Positions 11,627 to 22,326 of a stretch of 64,000 nt of DNA are shown here, piece by piece. The translations under genes and the position numbers were made by a program. Position 1 is the stretch's first letter; every line of letters starts with the position of its first letter. Under the pieces are notes generated by a model. It was not told the DNA's origin. It made no database searches and saw only the letters and a list, made by a program, of their open reading frames with translations. This stretch comes from Gentiana macrophylla (Eukaryota > Streptophyta > Magnoliopsida > Gentianales > Gentianaceae): contig JAOBSW010000147.1 in the NCBI GenBank assembly GCA_026214975.1, forward strand, positions 62,001-126,000, read 5' to 3'.

Positions 11627-11965
11627 AGCTCAGTTTGGTGTCTGTCCTACAGACTTAAGAAGTTGAGCTTTTGCAACTCTTTTTTAGTCTAACTGCAGAG
11701 CTCAGTTTGGTGTCTGTCCTACAGACTTAAGAAGTTGAGTGTTTGCAACGCTTTTTTGAGTCTGACCTATAGAGCTCAGTTTGGTGTCTGTCCTGATGGC
11801 TTAAGGTGTTGAGCTTTTGCAACTCTTTTTCAGTCTGACCTGCAAAGCTCATCTTTTTAAGGTCTGTCCTGCAGACTGAATGAGTTGGTCCTTTGCCAAT
11901 TTTATAAGATCGACCTGTGTAGCTTATAGTCGTGATGTCTGTCCTGCGGACTTAATATCTTTACA
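11627..11965. repeat. 73-bp tandem repeat, about 4.5 units
   Basis: Units start at 11629, 11701, 11775, 11849 and about 11923 (72-74 bp apart). The unit contains CTCAGTTTGGTGTCTGTCCT, then ACAGACTTAAG, GTTGAGCTTTTGCAACTC and TTTTAGTCTGACCTGCA. Divergence increases toward the right. It sits between the SIRE-like tail and the 3' end of the Gypsy pol remnant, so it is most likely a minisatellite of the Gypsy element's 3' UTR or LTR. Confidence 0.85.
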
Positions 11966-12059
11966 ATAACGTATCAGTCACAATGGAATTGAAGAAAAAT
12001 TTATAACATAAAACTAGAATAAACTTGGTTATTTACAAAGTACAAACCATTTGAAAAGA

Positions 12060-14345
12060 ATCAACATAAAGGAATATCGCATGTGAAAATACTATGTCCG
12101 GAACCTATCCTAGACATAAAACTTGCAAAGATTATCCGTGATGCTAGCTTCGAGGAATGGTCCTACCATTAGAATCTTCCAGATGATATGCATATTTTCC
12201 GTGCACCTTTACAACTTTGTTGGGGCCTTCCTTGTTCGGGTCAAGCTTGCCTTGAGGGCCTTGCCTGCTGACTTCATTCTTTCTCGCCAAATCTCCTTCA
12301 TTAAATTCTTTGCTTGTACTTTGTCATTCGATTAAGGCAACGCCTCAATCTTCTTATAGATCATCTTTTGAATGCTGAGAGCTCGGTTTGTTTATATGTT
12401 TCTATGTAAAGTTCGGACCGGGGTGAGGGAAGTCTGATCTCAGAAGGAATGAATGATTCACTTCCGTATGGTAAAGAGAAGGGAGTTTACCCAGTTCCTG
12501 CAATTGGCATAGTCCTATATGCCCACAATATATGAGGAAAGTCTTCAACCCAGCTCGACCCCACTTATTCGACTCTTTTCTTAAGGCCGGCCTTTATCGG
12601 CTGTTAGTCTCATTCGACCGCCCATTGGCTTGTGGATGACCCATCAAGTGAAGTGTTGAGTGATCCCTAGCTCGAACACCATTCTCGAACCGTTCGGTCA
12701 CTTCAAACCGAGTTCCGTTGTCTAAAATAAGTGACTTCAGAAAGCCATACCTGCATACAATGTTTTTCCACAAGAACTTATGTATGGCCTTGGCCGTGAT
12801 GGTAGTTAAGGCTTTGGCCTCTACCCATTTGGTGAAGTAATCCACTGCCAAGATCAAGAATTTGAAATTTTCCGGAGCTCAGGGTAATGGACCAACTAAT
12901 TCAACCCCCTACTGATCAAATGGCCATGTAGACACTATATAAATCAAGGATTGAGAAGCTTGATGCGACAAGTTATAGAGAACTTGGCAAGATCAGCTTT
13001 TCTATACGAGAACCTGAGCTTCTTGCTGTATTTTGGGCCTGTAATAGCTGAAAATGCGACATTTCCGGGCCAATGTCTGAGCTCCGGAATGGCTTCCATA
13101 GTGGCCTTGGTGAATTTCTCTAAGGAGATAATTTCCTTCTTCTTCTGTCGCGCACCTGAACCATAGGGCTATAAATGATTTCCAATAAAGCACATCATTA
13201 AAAAGGGCAAACCTGGCCGTAAAAAATCTTAGCCTTCGTGCTTGAGTTCAATATGTGGGAAGGATTCCAACCATCAAATAGGACACGATTGGGTCCATCC
13301 ATGTGTCTTTCTGGCTGATAGGTTGAACTGTTTGGTTATCTAACTTCATTCTTTGAGAAGTTCGACTAGTACCTTCTTATCGGGCAAGAAGTTTGAGGCT
13401 AACATTGAAAGTGCATCTGCTCTTTTATTCTGACTTCGGGAGATCTTCTCGATCTGACTACTTGTAAAACTTTTCAGCAAAGTTTGAACAACAGCCAAAT
13501 ACTTCTTCATCGGCTCTTCTTTTGCCTCGCTCCCTTTACATGATTCACAACCAATTGGGAGTCGCTGAAGACTTGTACATCTTTCGCACCAAGCTTAATT
13601 TCAAGATTAAGACCCGTGATGAGTGCCTCATACCCTGCCTCATTATTGGTGGCTTGGAAATTTAAACGTAAAGCATACATGAATTCTCCCCCCTTAGGTC
13701 TTATGAGGAGAAGTCATGCTCCAGCCATTTATTTACTAGATGCCTCATCAACATACAACGTCCGGTGTTTGGACTTACAGCTCGGCTGATCTTTGTCAAT
13801 GGTAATAGCTGTTCCCCCGGCTAGAAAATCTGCTAAGGCCTATGCCTTGATTGACGTTCTGGGGCGGAAGTCCAGGTCATACTCTGCTAGCTCGACTATC
13901 CATTTTGCTAATCTACCTAAAGTGTCAGGTCGCGCCAATATTTGCCGAAGTGGCTGATCTGTAACCACAACTATTAGATGAGCTTGAAAATAAGGCCTTA
14001 GCTTTCTTGAGGCATGCACTATGGCCAGTGCCAACTTTTCTTCATTCGAGTACCTGACCTCTGGTCCTTAGAGCGCTTTACTCAAGTAAAATATGGGTCT
14101 TTGCACATTGTCTTGTTCCTTGATCAGAACTGCGCTTAAGGCTCATCACATACCGATAAATAGTCTAACATCGTTTCTCATTCCTGAGGAGAAGTCAAAG
14201 TTGGTAGCTTGCTTAGATATAATATCAGCTCTTCGAAAGCTTTCTGACATTCTTCGTTACAATGGAACATACTTGCCTTTCTCAGAACCTTGAAAAATGG
14301 GAGGGCATGCTATGCTGATTTAGAAAGGTGTTGAGTTATGAGCCT
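12060..14345 (-). pseudogene. Tat-lineage Gypsy pol remnant (RT-RNase H-aRNH-integrase)
   Basis: Minus-strand fragments occur in the order of a Gypsy pol. RT end and RNase H: 14200-13840, with PIFYLSKAL, EEKLALAIVHASRKLRPYF and TDQPLRQIL. A second, archaic-type RNase H: about 13830-13440, with ATNNEAGYEALITGL and VFSDSQLVV; a dual RNase H is the hallmark of the Tat/Ogre lineage. Integrase zinc-binding part: 13193-13002 (GHYGSHSGAQTLARK). Integrase core: 12857-12594 (DYFTKWVEA, LILDNGTRF). Integrase C-terminal part: to about 12110, with WAYRTMP and PFSLPYGSE on the minus strand near 12500. Frameshifts and in-frame stops break every junction, so it cannot act autonomously. Its 5' half (gag, protease, RT fingers) is missing; the right end stops near 14345, shortly before the MULE terminus. 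Confidence 0.85.
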
Positions 14346-14609
14346 CAGTTGCTTGTAAGTTTGATTAATTTCCTAGAATACCCCTAATATGTGATTTTAC
14401 TATAATACCCCTGCTACTAACTACCATGAAGCTAAAACTTACATCATATGGCAATTTTTGTGTTTAACCTCTTTTTTGCAGGTTTTAGTAAAATTTATAA
14501 TTAATTATTTAATTATTAATTTAATTTATAAAATTATTTTTGTTAATTTTATGAATGAAATATTTAATTAAATAATCTAATTATATATTTTATATTATAT
14601 AGTGGATAT
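14346..14609. other. AT-rich spacer
   Basis: Very AT-rich sequence with TTAATTATTTAATTATT-like runs lies between the Gypsy remnant and the left MULE terminus. No gene or terminus is recognised. Confidence 0.4.
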
Positions 14610-14700
14610 TAGTTATAAGGCCATCGTTAGAGAATTAATGATCATTTAGAACACTCCGAAATCTTATTTAGTTATAAGGACGATCTAATTTTACTTCCTT
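14610..14700 (+). repeat. Left terminal inverted repeat of the MULE (imperfect)
   Basis: TTTAGAACACTCCGAAATCT, then TATTTAGTTATAAGGACG and ATCTAATTTTACT, matches in order the reverse complement of 38580-38625 (AGGACACTAATAAAACTTAT, then TATGTTATAAGGAC and AATCTATTTTTCT). The match weakens outward, and the outer limit near 14610 is approximate. Confidence 0.55.
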
Positions 14701-15837
14701 CAAATATTTACATTAATGAAGATTCAGATTCTGATTCACCATTTAATTCTCATTAACACGCCATAGATCTAATTCTTCTACCTCGATTTCTGCATAATTT
14801 TGATTTACTCAAGAACTGATCTTCTTCTTCGCTCATCTGTCAATCTTTCTTCATCGTTTTTTTTTATCTACAATCGTTCAATTCTGCTGCCTTTCTACGA
14901 TTTTGACATTTTCATTGCAGCGTATTACATCTTCGTTTTTGCGTTTTATGCCATTTTCATTGAATACTTGTTCTGTTTTTTCGAAATTGGTGCTTTTAAT
15001 TTCTTAACGATTGGTGATATGCGTTTTTTGATTCAAATCGGTGCTATTCTTCTTCGTTTCTGCTCTTCACTTTAGAGATTCATTGCAGCTGATTCGATTC
15101 TTTCTATTTTATAGTTGAGGTATTATATTACCTCCTTTATTTTGCTCTTGTTGTCGGTTCTTCGAATTTGAGATGATTTATGTGCAATTTTCTTCTTGTT
15201 TTATCATTTTGTTACTAATTTTTTTTGTTATTTGTTCTGTATTCTGATTTAGTTTGAGTGTTAAATAATTCGATTATAAAGTGACATAAGTTTATTTTGC
15301 TTTGATATTCTTGTTTTATGCGGTGACATTGTTTGCTTTATGATGGAATATTTTTCTTTTCTTGATGTTTTAAGTTGATTTATTTAATATTCAGGTAGAG
15401 TGTAAGTGTATGACGATGATTTCCTTTTTTCATGTCTATTTTTCATTGACTGTTTTTCTTTTTTGCATTGACATTGTGGGTTATGAAATGGTTTCTACTC
15501 TCTCTTTGCATTTTTGAGTTGAGTTATTTCATATTCATTTATTGTATGTGGTTTTGTTACTGATTTGTTTAAGAAATGTACTTGACTCTGATTTGGAATC
15601 ACTCTTTTTTGTGATTTAGAGTATGCAGTGACATAGATTTGGTATGGAGTGTCAATGTGTGCTATGTGTATGTGCTCTATTGTTTTCTTCTTCAATTCTC
15701 TTGCTTTTAGATGTTCTATTTGATATTCAGATAATGTATTTAGATATTATGATGATATTGATTTTTATTTGATTTAGTGAAGTTTGTTTAGTATTTGCAG
15801 TGACATACTATTTGTTTTGTTTTTGTGCAGGGTTACA
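14701..15837 (+). other. MULE 5' region and leader of the mudrA-like gene
   Basis: T-rich leader-like sequence with no recognisable coding. It ends in a good splice acceptor, TTTTTGTGCAG at 15821-15831, just before the first coding ATG, so part of it is probably a 5'-UTR intron. Copies of GCAGTGACAT occur at 15625 and 15797 and a variant near 15320. The 91-codon ORF at 14800 is Phe/Ile-rich and probably spurious. Confidence 0.5.
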
Positions 15838-18227
15838 ATGTTGCTTATTGGGTGTAGTTATAAGTCATATACGTTTGTTGTGTTGGCGGAAGCTAATTGT
15901 ACGTTGAAGTCTATTCATGATAAAGTTTCCAATCGGTGGTCAGATTTGAAGGATACGGTTTTTAGTCTTTATTACGTGTTGAAGGATAATCCAAAGTGTT
16001 TGTTATGTTCTGATGAAGACGTCCACGCCATGATATGTCTTGTTGAGTCTTATCATGTTCAGCGTGTTAAAGTGGATGTTGTAGTTGATGTTGTTGTTGG
16101 TTCTTCTTCTTCATCTTACAATGTTGGTGGTAGTGGAGGTTCAATGGGTCTTGTTCTTCATGATGCTTCTTCAGACATTATCCTGTGTTTCTTCATCTAA
16201 TGATAAATGTGTTTCCACTTTTGGTTGGGATAGAGTTGTACTCCATGATGGTCAATGTTTTTCTGGTGGTGTGGTCCATTTGAGGGAGTCCCTTCAGAAG
16301 CTTTGTATACAAACTGGGTTCAAGTATGTGTACAAGAAGAATGACCGTTGTAGGATTCATGCCGTTTGTGCTATGAAGGATGTAGCAAATTGTGGTTGGT
16401 TTGTCCGTGCTCAAAAAATATATCTCTAGTGGATATTTCTATATATCTGAGTTGTGCAATGTTCATACTTGCGGTACATGCTCGAGATATATTGCGGGGT
16501 CTTCTGAGCGAGATCACCGTATGAGTTCGGATCTTCTTTCAAAGGTAGTTGTTCGCAAGGTCCGTCGAGATCCAAGCTTTTCAGCATCAGACTTTCGTCT
16601 TTTGGCATTAACAGATCATGGTTATGAGGATCCTTATTTAGTTGCTTGGTCTGCGGTGATCAAAGCAAGGGATTCATTATACGGGGATGTTAAAACGCCA
16701 TTCAACTGTTTACCTGGGTTTGTTAGTAGTGTGCTTGAAACAAACCCAGGTTCTGTTATATCATTAGACGTGAATGCTAAGACACAGTGTTTTAAACGGA
16801 TGTTTATTGCCTTTGATGGTTGTATTCGTGGTTTTAAACATTGTCGACCGATGCTTTTTCTTGATGGTGCTCATTTGAAGTTTGATTAGAATGGTCATTT
16901 TTTGGCTACCACTGGGAAAGATGGTGATGATGGTATGTGTTTTTTTATGCAGTGACATTTGTGTTTTATGCAGTGTCATTTGAGTTTGATGCAGTGACTT
17001 TTTGAGTTTAATGATCTGAAAGTTTATTAATTTTTTTTGAAATGATGTAATGTTCTTGTTTATATGAATTGTTCATTCATTTTTTGATCTATATGATTTT
17101 TATGAATGTGTTCTTTCAATTTCTTGTTTATGCAGTGACATTGTTAGTTGTTTCTTTTCATTGTTGTGTTTTCCGGTTTATATCCTTTATGTTATGGTGT
17201 TGTTGATTCTGAGGATTTTGATAATTGGAAGTGGTTCTTATTGCATTTGAAGCGTTTGCTTATACCAGTTCGTCGTATTACATTCATGACGGATAGGAAT
17301 CCTGGTCTATTGGATGCTGTTCATGAAGTTTTCACTGATGCATTTCATTCTTATTGTATTTTCCATTTGATGAATAACCTGAAGACTCATTTCAGTGGTA
17401 GAAATGTTGGTAATTCTTTACGTAAGAGAATGTCGTATCTATTTTACCAATGTGCTATTGCACCGACTGTTGAGGAGTATGAGAGGAACATGGCAGATAT
17501 GTTACATGAAGGGGGTGATCATGCAGAATCTTTCTTTCAGAATTTGCACCCGAAGAATTGGGCAGCTGCTCACTTTGAAGGTTGTCGCTATGGTCATACT
17601 GAATCTACTTTGGCTGAGTCTTTTAATAGTTTGATATATAAGGAGCGGCATCTGCCCGTGTTGAATATGGTAGATGGTATTTGTATCAAGATTATGATAA
17701 GACTCTCGGAAAATCGTCGTGCCTCAGCATTATTTAATTCCATGATTTGTCCAAAAGTGGATGCTATTTTGTCTAATCTAATGGATTTGGCAAGTTGCTT
17801 GGGTGTTGGCAGTTCGAGTTATTCAAGGTATGAGGTTTTTTCATTCCCAGCTGCAAGTGTTGATCTTGAATCTCGGGTCAGCTCATGCAAGGAGTGGCAG
17901 CGGAATGGATATCCGTGCATTCATGCTATGGCGGTGATTAGGCGTACATCATTCCCTTTGGATCAGTATGTTTATCCTTGTTTCTTGTCACAGTCTTATG
18001 CCGATTCATACTGTTTTCCAATTCATCCAATTCCTGGTCCCTTTTGGAATGCATCTTGTGAAGATTCTGTTGTGCTTCCTGCTATTCCGAAGAAGCAGCC
18101 TAGTAGGCCCCGGACCAAGCGGCTTGGTTCTCACGGTGAATCATCGAAGCACCGTTTTCAATGTGGTCGTTGCCATTCCTATGGTCATCATAATAAGAAG
18201 ACATGTCGTGTTCGTATTGCTGGATAG
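15838..18227 (+). pseudogene. mudrA-like: mudrA-like MULE transposase (frameshifted)
   Basis: This is a DDE transposase of the Mutator superfamily, which acts in the nucleus by binding element ends and cutting them out. The N-terminal part (15838-16200) has CLLCSDEDVHAMI, typical of the start of these proteins. The next frame (to 16429) has the MuDR DNA-binding region with GGVVHLRESLQKLCI and the Cys/Trp pair of CGWFVRA. A third frame (16392-16889) has LLSKVVVRKVRRDPSFSASD and the first catalytic Asp in FLDGAHLK. An in-frame TAG at 16887 is followed by GHFLATTGKDGDDG and a GTATGT donor (intron about 16932-17172; the acceptor appears degraded). A 359-codon frame then carries FMTDRNPGL (second Asp), STLAESFNS (Glu), a SWIM finger (CKEWQRNGYPCIHAM) and a C-terminal zinc knuckle (CGRCHSYGHHNKKTC). 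At least two frameshifts and one stop disable it. It converges on the Ulp1-like gene. Confidence 0.9.
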
Positions 18228-18254
18228 TTGGTCTTTTGTTCCCAAGTGACAATG

Positions 18255-18378
18255 TGGTCTGTTGCAGTGACATCTAGTCTGTTGCAGTGACATTATGGTC
18301 TGTTGCAGTGACATTGTGTTGTTTTGCAGTGACATTGTGGTTTTTTGCAGTGACATTGTGTTGTTTTGTAGTGACATT
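18255..18378 (+). repeat. 21-bp tandem array of TTGCAGTGACAT
   Basis: GCAGTGACAT occurs at 18264, 18284, 18305, 18326 and 18347, with a variant (GTAGTGACAT) at 18368, every 20-21 bp. The linkers read TATGGTCTGT, TGTGTTGTTT and similar. The array lies directly after the mudrA-like stop codon, in the spacer between the two convergent genes. Confidence 0.95.
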
Positions 18379-18989
18379 TTTGTGTGATGGAGTGACTTTA
18401 TGAATATTTGTAATCATTTGTATTGCTTTTAAACATGAAGACATATTCCTTTTACCTGGAGTATTTTGATCTTATTATATAATACCTATTTTCAAGTTGT
18501 ATATTTTGTAATTTGTTATGCATATTTTCATGTCATTGTCAATTTTATCATTGTATTGCTATTGAATTTAATAAGTAATGAATTCTATGCTTGAATTTTT
18601 ATTGTTTTGAATATATTTACCATATTCTTTTTGTATATTCTTTTTTTATGCATTTGTTTATTTATTGATTTCATTAACTATATAGGTTGAAAATAAAATG
18701 AAAATATGAATAAGTTGAAGCATTAATCATATAAAATGTCTCAAAATATAATGGATAATAGTTTTTAGTAGAATTGTAGCAACTACGACAACCATGAAAG
18801 TATTAATGCTTTGTGGATAACGTCAAAACATCGTCACAAAATCAAAACATCATCAAAACATCATCATCACAACCTATCGTCATCAAAACATTTGTTTGCC
18901 CTATCACTATCACAAATCACCTATCAGTTTTCAAAATCAACCACACTTGTCAACTATTACTTGTCCCTATCACCAGCTACGTTTTCATT
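18379..18989. other. Spacer between convergent MULE genes
   Basis: AT-rich non-coding sequence, with a CATCAAAACATCATC low-complexity stretch at 18825-18900. It must hold the 3' UTRs and polyadenylation signals of both genes. The two 60-90 codon plus-strand ORFs here are spurious, lying over the low-complexity stretch and the 3' end of the Ulp1-like gene. Confidence 0.6.
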
Positions 18990-19181
18990 CTAATGATGAA
19001 TTTCATTCAAGACAAGGGAATTTACAATCATCCCTTTCATCCTCTTAATTTCTTCCTCTTCAACTTCTGTTGGAATTGGTAACTCTTGTGCCATCTTATA
19101 TACGTAGTATGCCACATAAACACTGCAGTCCATGCATTAGATTAGAATGATTTGCGTTAGTCTTCTGTGTGTGTGAGTATA

Positions 19182-19261
<80 letters not shown>

Positions 19262-20175
19262 ATGATGATAAGTATTTTTATCGACACTTACGTCATATTA
19301 TGTTGGAGTGGTATGTTTTGCACCTTCTCGATTGTTCTTGCTATTTCTTCCTGCTGGTTATCTTCAGTAAATGATTGTGAAATTATTGATACCTACGAAA
19401 TAAGAGGTAGCAGATGCAGTGACATTATGTTAAATTGCAGTGACATGGCATCCTTTTTCTTTTGAATGCAGTGACATTATGTTAAATGCAGTGACATGAC
19501 ATCCTTCTTGTTTTGAATGCATTGATATTATGTTAAATTTATGTGAGATGAAATTTAATTTGTTAAATAACTTACCACAGTTTCACACTCGGGAATGAAT
19601 ATGTCTTCTTTGTGTATCATTTCTGCTGAGTGATACATTTTCCAGGTGGGTTCTCCTTTGGTGTAGGTTATGAGTACCCAATGGTATGGCCTGTCATTCA
19701 AACCCTTGTAGCATAATGGGAGTAAAACCTTTTTCCCTTCATATATGATCTTCAACATGTCGCATGTTATGTTATTTTTGAATGTTACATCCCGCTCAAC
19801 CTCTTCAAATACTCCCTGCACACATTGTATGGTAATGATGTTATGTTTTTCTTAATGTTAGGTTCTTTCAAATTATTTTTGTATGCGTACCCATGAGCTT
19901 GTGCTGTATATGTGGTTAGTATCCTTTTCCAAATCTGCATGTCTCATCAGCTCAATGAATCCTTCTATGATCTGTTTCAAAATTTGATAAATGTGTTATA
20001 ATTTTGTCTAGTGTTTTTCATGAATTAATGCAGTTACATAAAGCCAGACTAGATGTAAGTTGTAGTGACATTAATTCTTTACCGTTTCATCTATGAAGAG
20101 TTCATTTAGAACTTCCATGATGAGTTGACAGTGACATATAGGTAGTCTCCCAGCGATTTTGACCATACTAATTCC
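18990..20175 (-). pseudogene. Ulp1 (C48 protease) catalytic exons
   Basis: Five exons encode the core. 20175-20083: GISMVKIAGRLPI and LNELFIDET. 19971-19891: FIELMRHADLEKD and YSTSSW. 19815-19576: KKVLLPLCYKGLN and YHWVLITY, whose His is the expected catalytic His, then WKMYHSAE, where the family normally has YDS with the catalytic Asp. 19392-19292: EKVQNIPLQHNM, the segment before the active-site Cys. Last exon: MDCSVYVAYYVYKM, with the catalytic Cys in DCS rather than the usual DCG, then an acidic tail and stop at 18990. The junction into the last exon is unclear: an upstream in-frame TAA means its acceptor has been altered. An (AT)n microsatellite lies in the last intron. Confidence 0.75.
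19179..19259. repeat. (AT)n microsatellite in the last intron of the Ulp1-like gene
   Basis: About 80 bp of almost pure AT/TA repeats with a short GT start. The Tyr-Ile ORFs reported across it on both strands are artefacts. Its length makes it prone to size variation. Confidence 0.95.
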
Positions 20176-20265
20176 CTGCAAATTATGTAATTTTATATGT
20201 TAGTAATAAAGATTTTGCATGAATAGTGATTTTCTATGTTATTGTTTTAGTGATTTATGCTTAAC

Positions 20266-21214
20266 CTTGTCCACCTTGTTCGTGCAATTCCTTGATTCTT
20301 TTGAATACTTCTGGTAGAATGTATGCTCCACATGTGTATGCTTCTTTGTCTTCCGCAATCAACAGCCTCCCATCCTTCAATTTTTTTTTCTTTTTGTAAA
20401 TTGGATTTTTTTTCCCTTTTCCTTTCCCACCTTTCTTTTTCTTTTCTGGATGGTCATAATGGTAAGCAGAATCTTCTTTTCTCCTCTGTTTTCTTGCATT
20501 TTTCTTTACACCCCTTTCAATCGAGTAGTCTGGGGTCCGTTGCTGACCACGAGGTCGTAGTTGGCGTCTAACAGGGGTTGCTTCCTTTTTATCCTTGCTT
20601 TGTTCCACATCTTGTGTGACTTGATGTACCCCTCTCTCTTCTTGTATCTTTTTGCTTTACTTGAAGCCTTCACTCCTCTCTCTCATGCTTTGCAGTTCAG
20701 CTTGTAGAATACCCTCCTTGTTTCACTCTCAAATAATCTTTTCTTAATTGATGTTGCCCTTTCTTCAATTGTTTGCATCCGCTTTCATATTATTCTCGCT
20801 GCTCGCAAACATATTAGATATCTGTTTATATGGTTCTCCTTTTTCATCAATTAGTTCTAAAATCTTGTTGTTGTATTCAACTTTCCTTAGCATTTCGTGG
20901 CTTTTTTCCCGAAGGACAGCCTTTGCATCAGAAATACTATTTTCCCAGTTTTGTTTTTCAATTTGCAATTCAGTTTTTTCAGCGGTGAGGACATCTATTA
21001 CCTCATTCGTGCATGCCAGACTGTCTTCAAGTGTTTTAATCTATATTTCCAAATCCTCCTTTTGCTTCTGTATTTCCAGCTTTTCCTTTTCGATTTACAA
21101 CTTTTGCTTTTTCAACTGTTCCACTATTTTTCCTCATTCTGGAGTCTCATCAAGTAGGTCAACAATCCTTTTTTTGGTCAAATCAGCAGGTGATTGTTGA
21201 CTTTTTAGTTTCTC
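20266..21214 (-). pseudogene. Coiled-coil and basic linker exon of the Ulp1-like gene
   Basis: After the acceptor ACATGCAG at 21214 the minus strand encodes EKLKSQQSPADLTKKRIVDL and then a long heptad-rich region (LTAEKTELQIEKQNWENSI), broken by several in-frame stops. It ends with a Lys/Arg-rich stretch, including KKKKKGGKGKGKK, which may be a nuclear localisation signal, and CGAYILPEVFKRIKELHEQ. The donor is ACAAG/GTTAAG. The linker with RRQLRPRGQQRTP resembles linkers before Ulp1 cores in plant transposon proteins. Confidence 0.65.
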
Positions 21215-21394
21215 CTGCATGTATATTTGAACATATTATCATTTAGTAAAGGGGGAACTACTATGTATATGTGTTTGCCGTGCCATTGCATAATGTCACT
21301 GCATGTTTGCAGTGACATTCCAAAATGTTACTGCATGTTTGCAGTGACATTGCATAATGTGACTGTATTATTGTTTTTGGTGCTTTGTGGTTAC

Positions 21395-21490
21395 CATGGC
21401 TTTCATGAGTTCTTGAATGTGGTTGTTTGCATCTTGTAATGCTTTTGTCAACCTAACATTTTCTTCCTGGATCTGTTTCTCTTCCAAATC
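21395..21490 (-). pseudogene. Small coiled-coil exon of the Ulp1-like gene
   Basis: Bounded by an acceptor (ATGCAG) and donor (GCCATG/GTAACC), it encodes DLEEKQIQEENVRLTKALQD and continues NNHIQELMKAM, a clean heptad pattern with no stop. It shows that the gene was spliced between the acidic and the long coiled-coil exons. Confidence 0.7.
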
Positions 21491-21583
21491 CTGCATCATT
21501 TTTATTTAATGTGAGTTTGGGTGCCGTTAATTAATTTATTTTGCGTTTTTTGTGTTTTGTAAAAATGGAAATAGTAGTTTTAC

Positions 21584-22049
21584 CTTTGCTGGTGGTGGTG
21601 TAGGTGTCAGCAATGTGAATGATGGAGTTCTTCCCAATTTTCGCTCATCTTTTTTGATCTTTTCTCTTTCCTTCCGCTCTAATTTGTCTCTTTCCCATCC
21701 TTTGCACTATACTATCTTCATACTCAATATCTTGTCGGTGATGATCATCATCATTCTCAGTTTCTCTTTCTTCATCATGATCATCATCCACATCTGCAGC
21801 CTCAGTTTCTTCTTGATTATCATCTTCATCTCCTCCTTCACTCTTTCCGCTTTCATCATCATTATCATCAACATCTTCTACTCCAATTTCTTCTTCATCA
21901 TCATCAACTTCAACATCCTCACTATCATCCTCTTCTTCTTCATCCTCACTGTCTTCCGATTCATTCTAATCATCTTCGTCTTCATCCTCTGTGCATCCTT
22001 TAATTCTCATGATTTCAGGAAATGTTGCTTTCAATTCTCCAACTTTGAA
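21584..22049 (-). pseudogene. Acidic Asp/Glu-rich exon of the Ulp1-like gene
   Basis: The minus strand between acceptor GAAACAG and donor CAAAG/GTAAAA encodes FKVGELKATFPEIMRIKGC followed by about 90 residues dominated by Asp and Glu. An in-frame TAG occurs early (after EDEDEDD). The 171-codon Ile/Phe/Ser-rich plus-strand ORF over it is only its antisense shadow. Acidic tracts of this type separate the DUF1985-like part from the coiled coil. Confidence 0.7.
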
Positions 22050-22159
22050 CTGTTTCATGTTGTATAACCAAACTTTATGAGTAATGTTTTTTTATGATGC
22101 CTCAAAAGTTCATTGTTATGCCTTGAAAGTGTAGTGATATGCTAGAAAATTGCGGTTAC

Positions 22160-22245
22160 ATGTGATGAAAGTGCAGTGACATGTGCTAAATTGCAGTGAC
22201 ATGTGATGAAATTGCAGTGACATGGTTAAAATTGCAGTGACATTA
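22160..22245 (+). repeat. 21-bp tandem array of TGCAGTGACATG in an intron
   Basis: GCAGTGACAT at 22172, 22193, 22214 and 22234, every 20-21 bp, with linkers such as GTGCTAAAT, GTGATGAAAT and GGTTAAAAT; a decayed unit precedes it. It lies in the intron between exons 22509-22327 and 22049-21584. Confidence 0.9.
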
Positions 22246-22326
22246 CTTGAAACTATATTCACATTCATCAAAACTTCATTGACCGTGAAATATATGTCAC
22301 TTTTAAGTTATTAGTGTATTATTTAC

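Noticed and set aside
14800..15075. 91-codon ORF at the MULE 5' end as a separate gene
   Set aside because: It is Phe/Ile/Leu-rich from T-rich leader sequence and ends before the splice acceptor preceding the mudrA-like start.
20261..20608. Lysine-rich 115-codon minus ORF as an independent small gene
   Set aside because: It continues in frame with the upstream coiled-coil segment and ends at a splice donor, so it is part of the Ulp1-like gene.
21552..22067. 171-codon plus-strand ORF rich in Ile, Phe and Ser
   Set aside because: It is the antisense of the acidic exon (GAT/GAA repeats) of the minus-strand Ulp1-like gene; its composition comes from ATC/TTC repeats.
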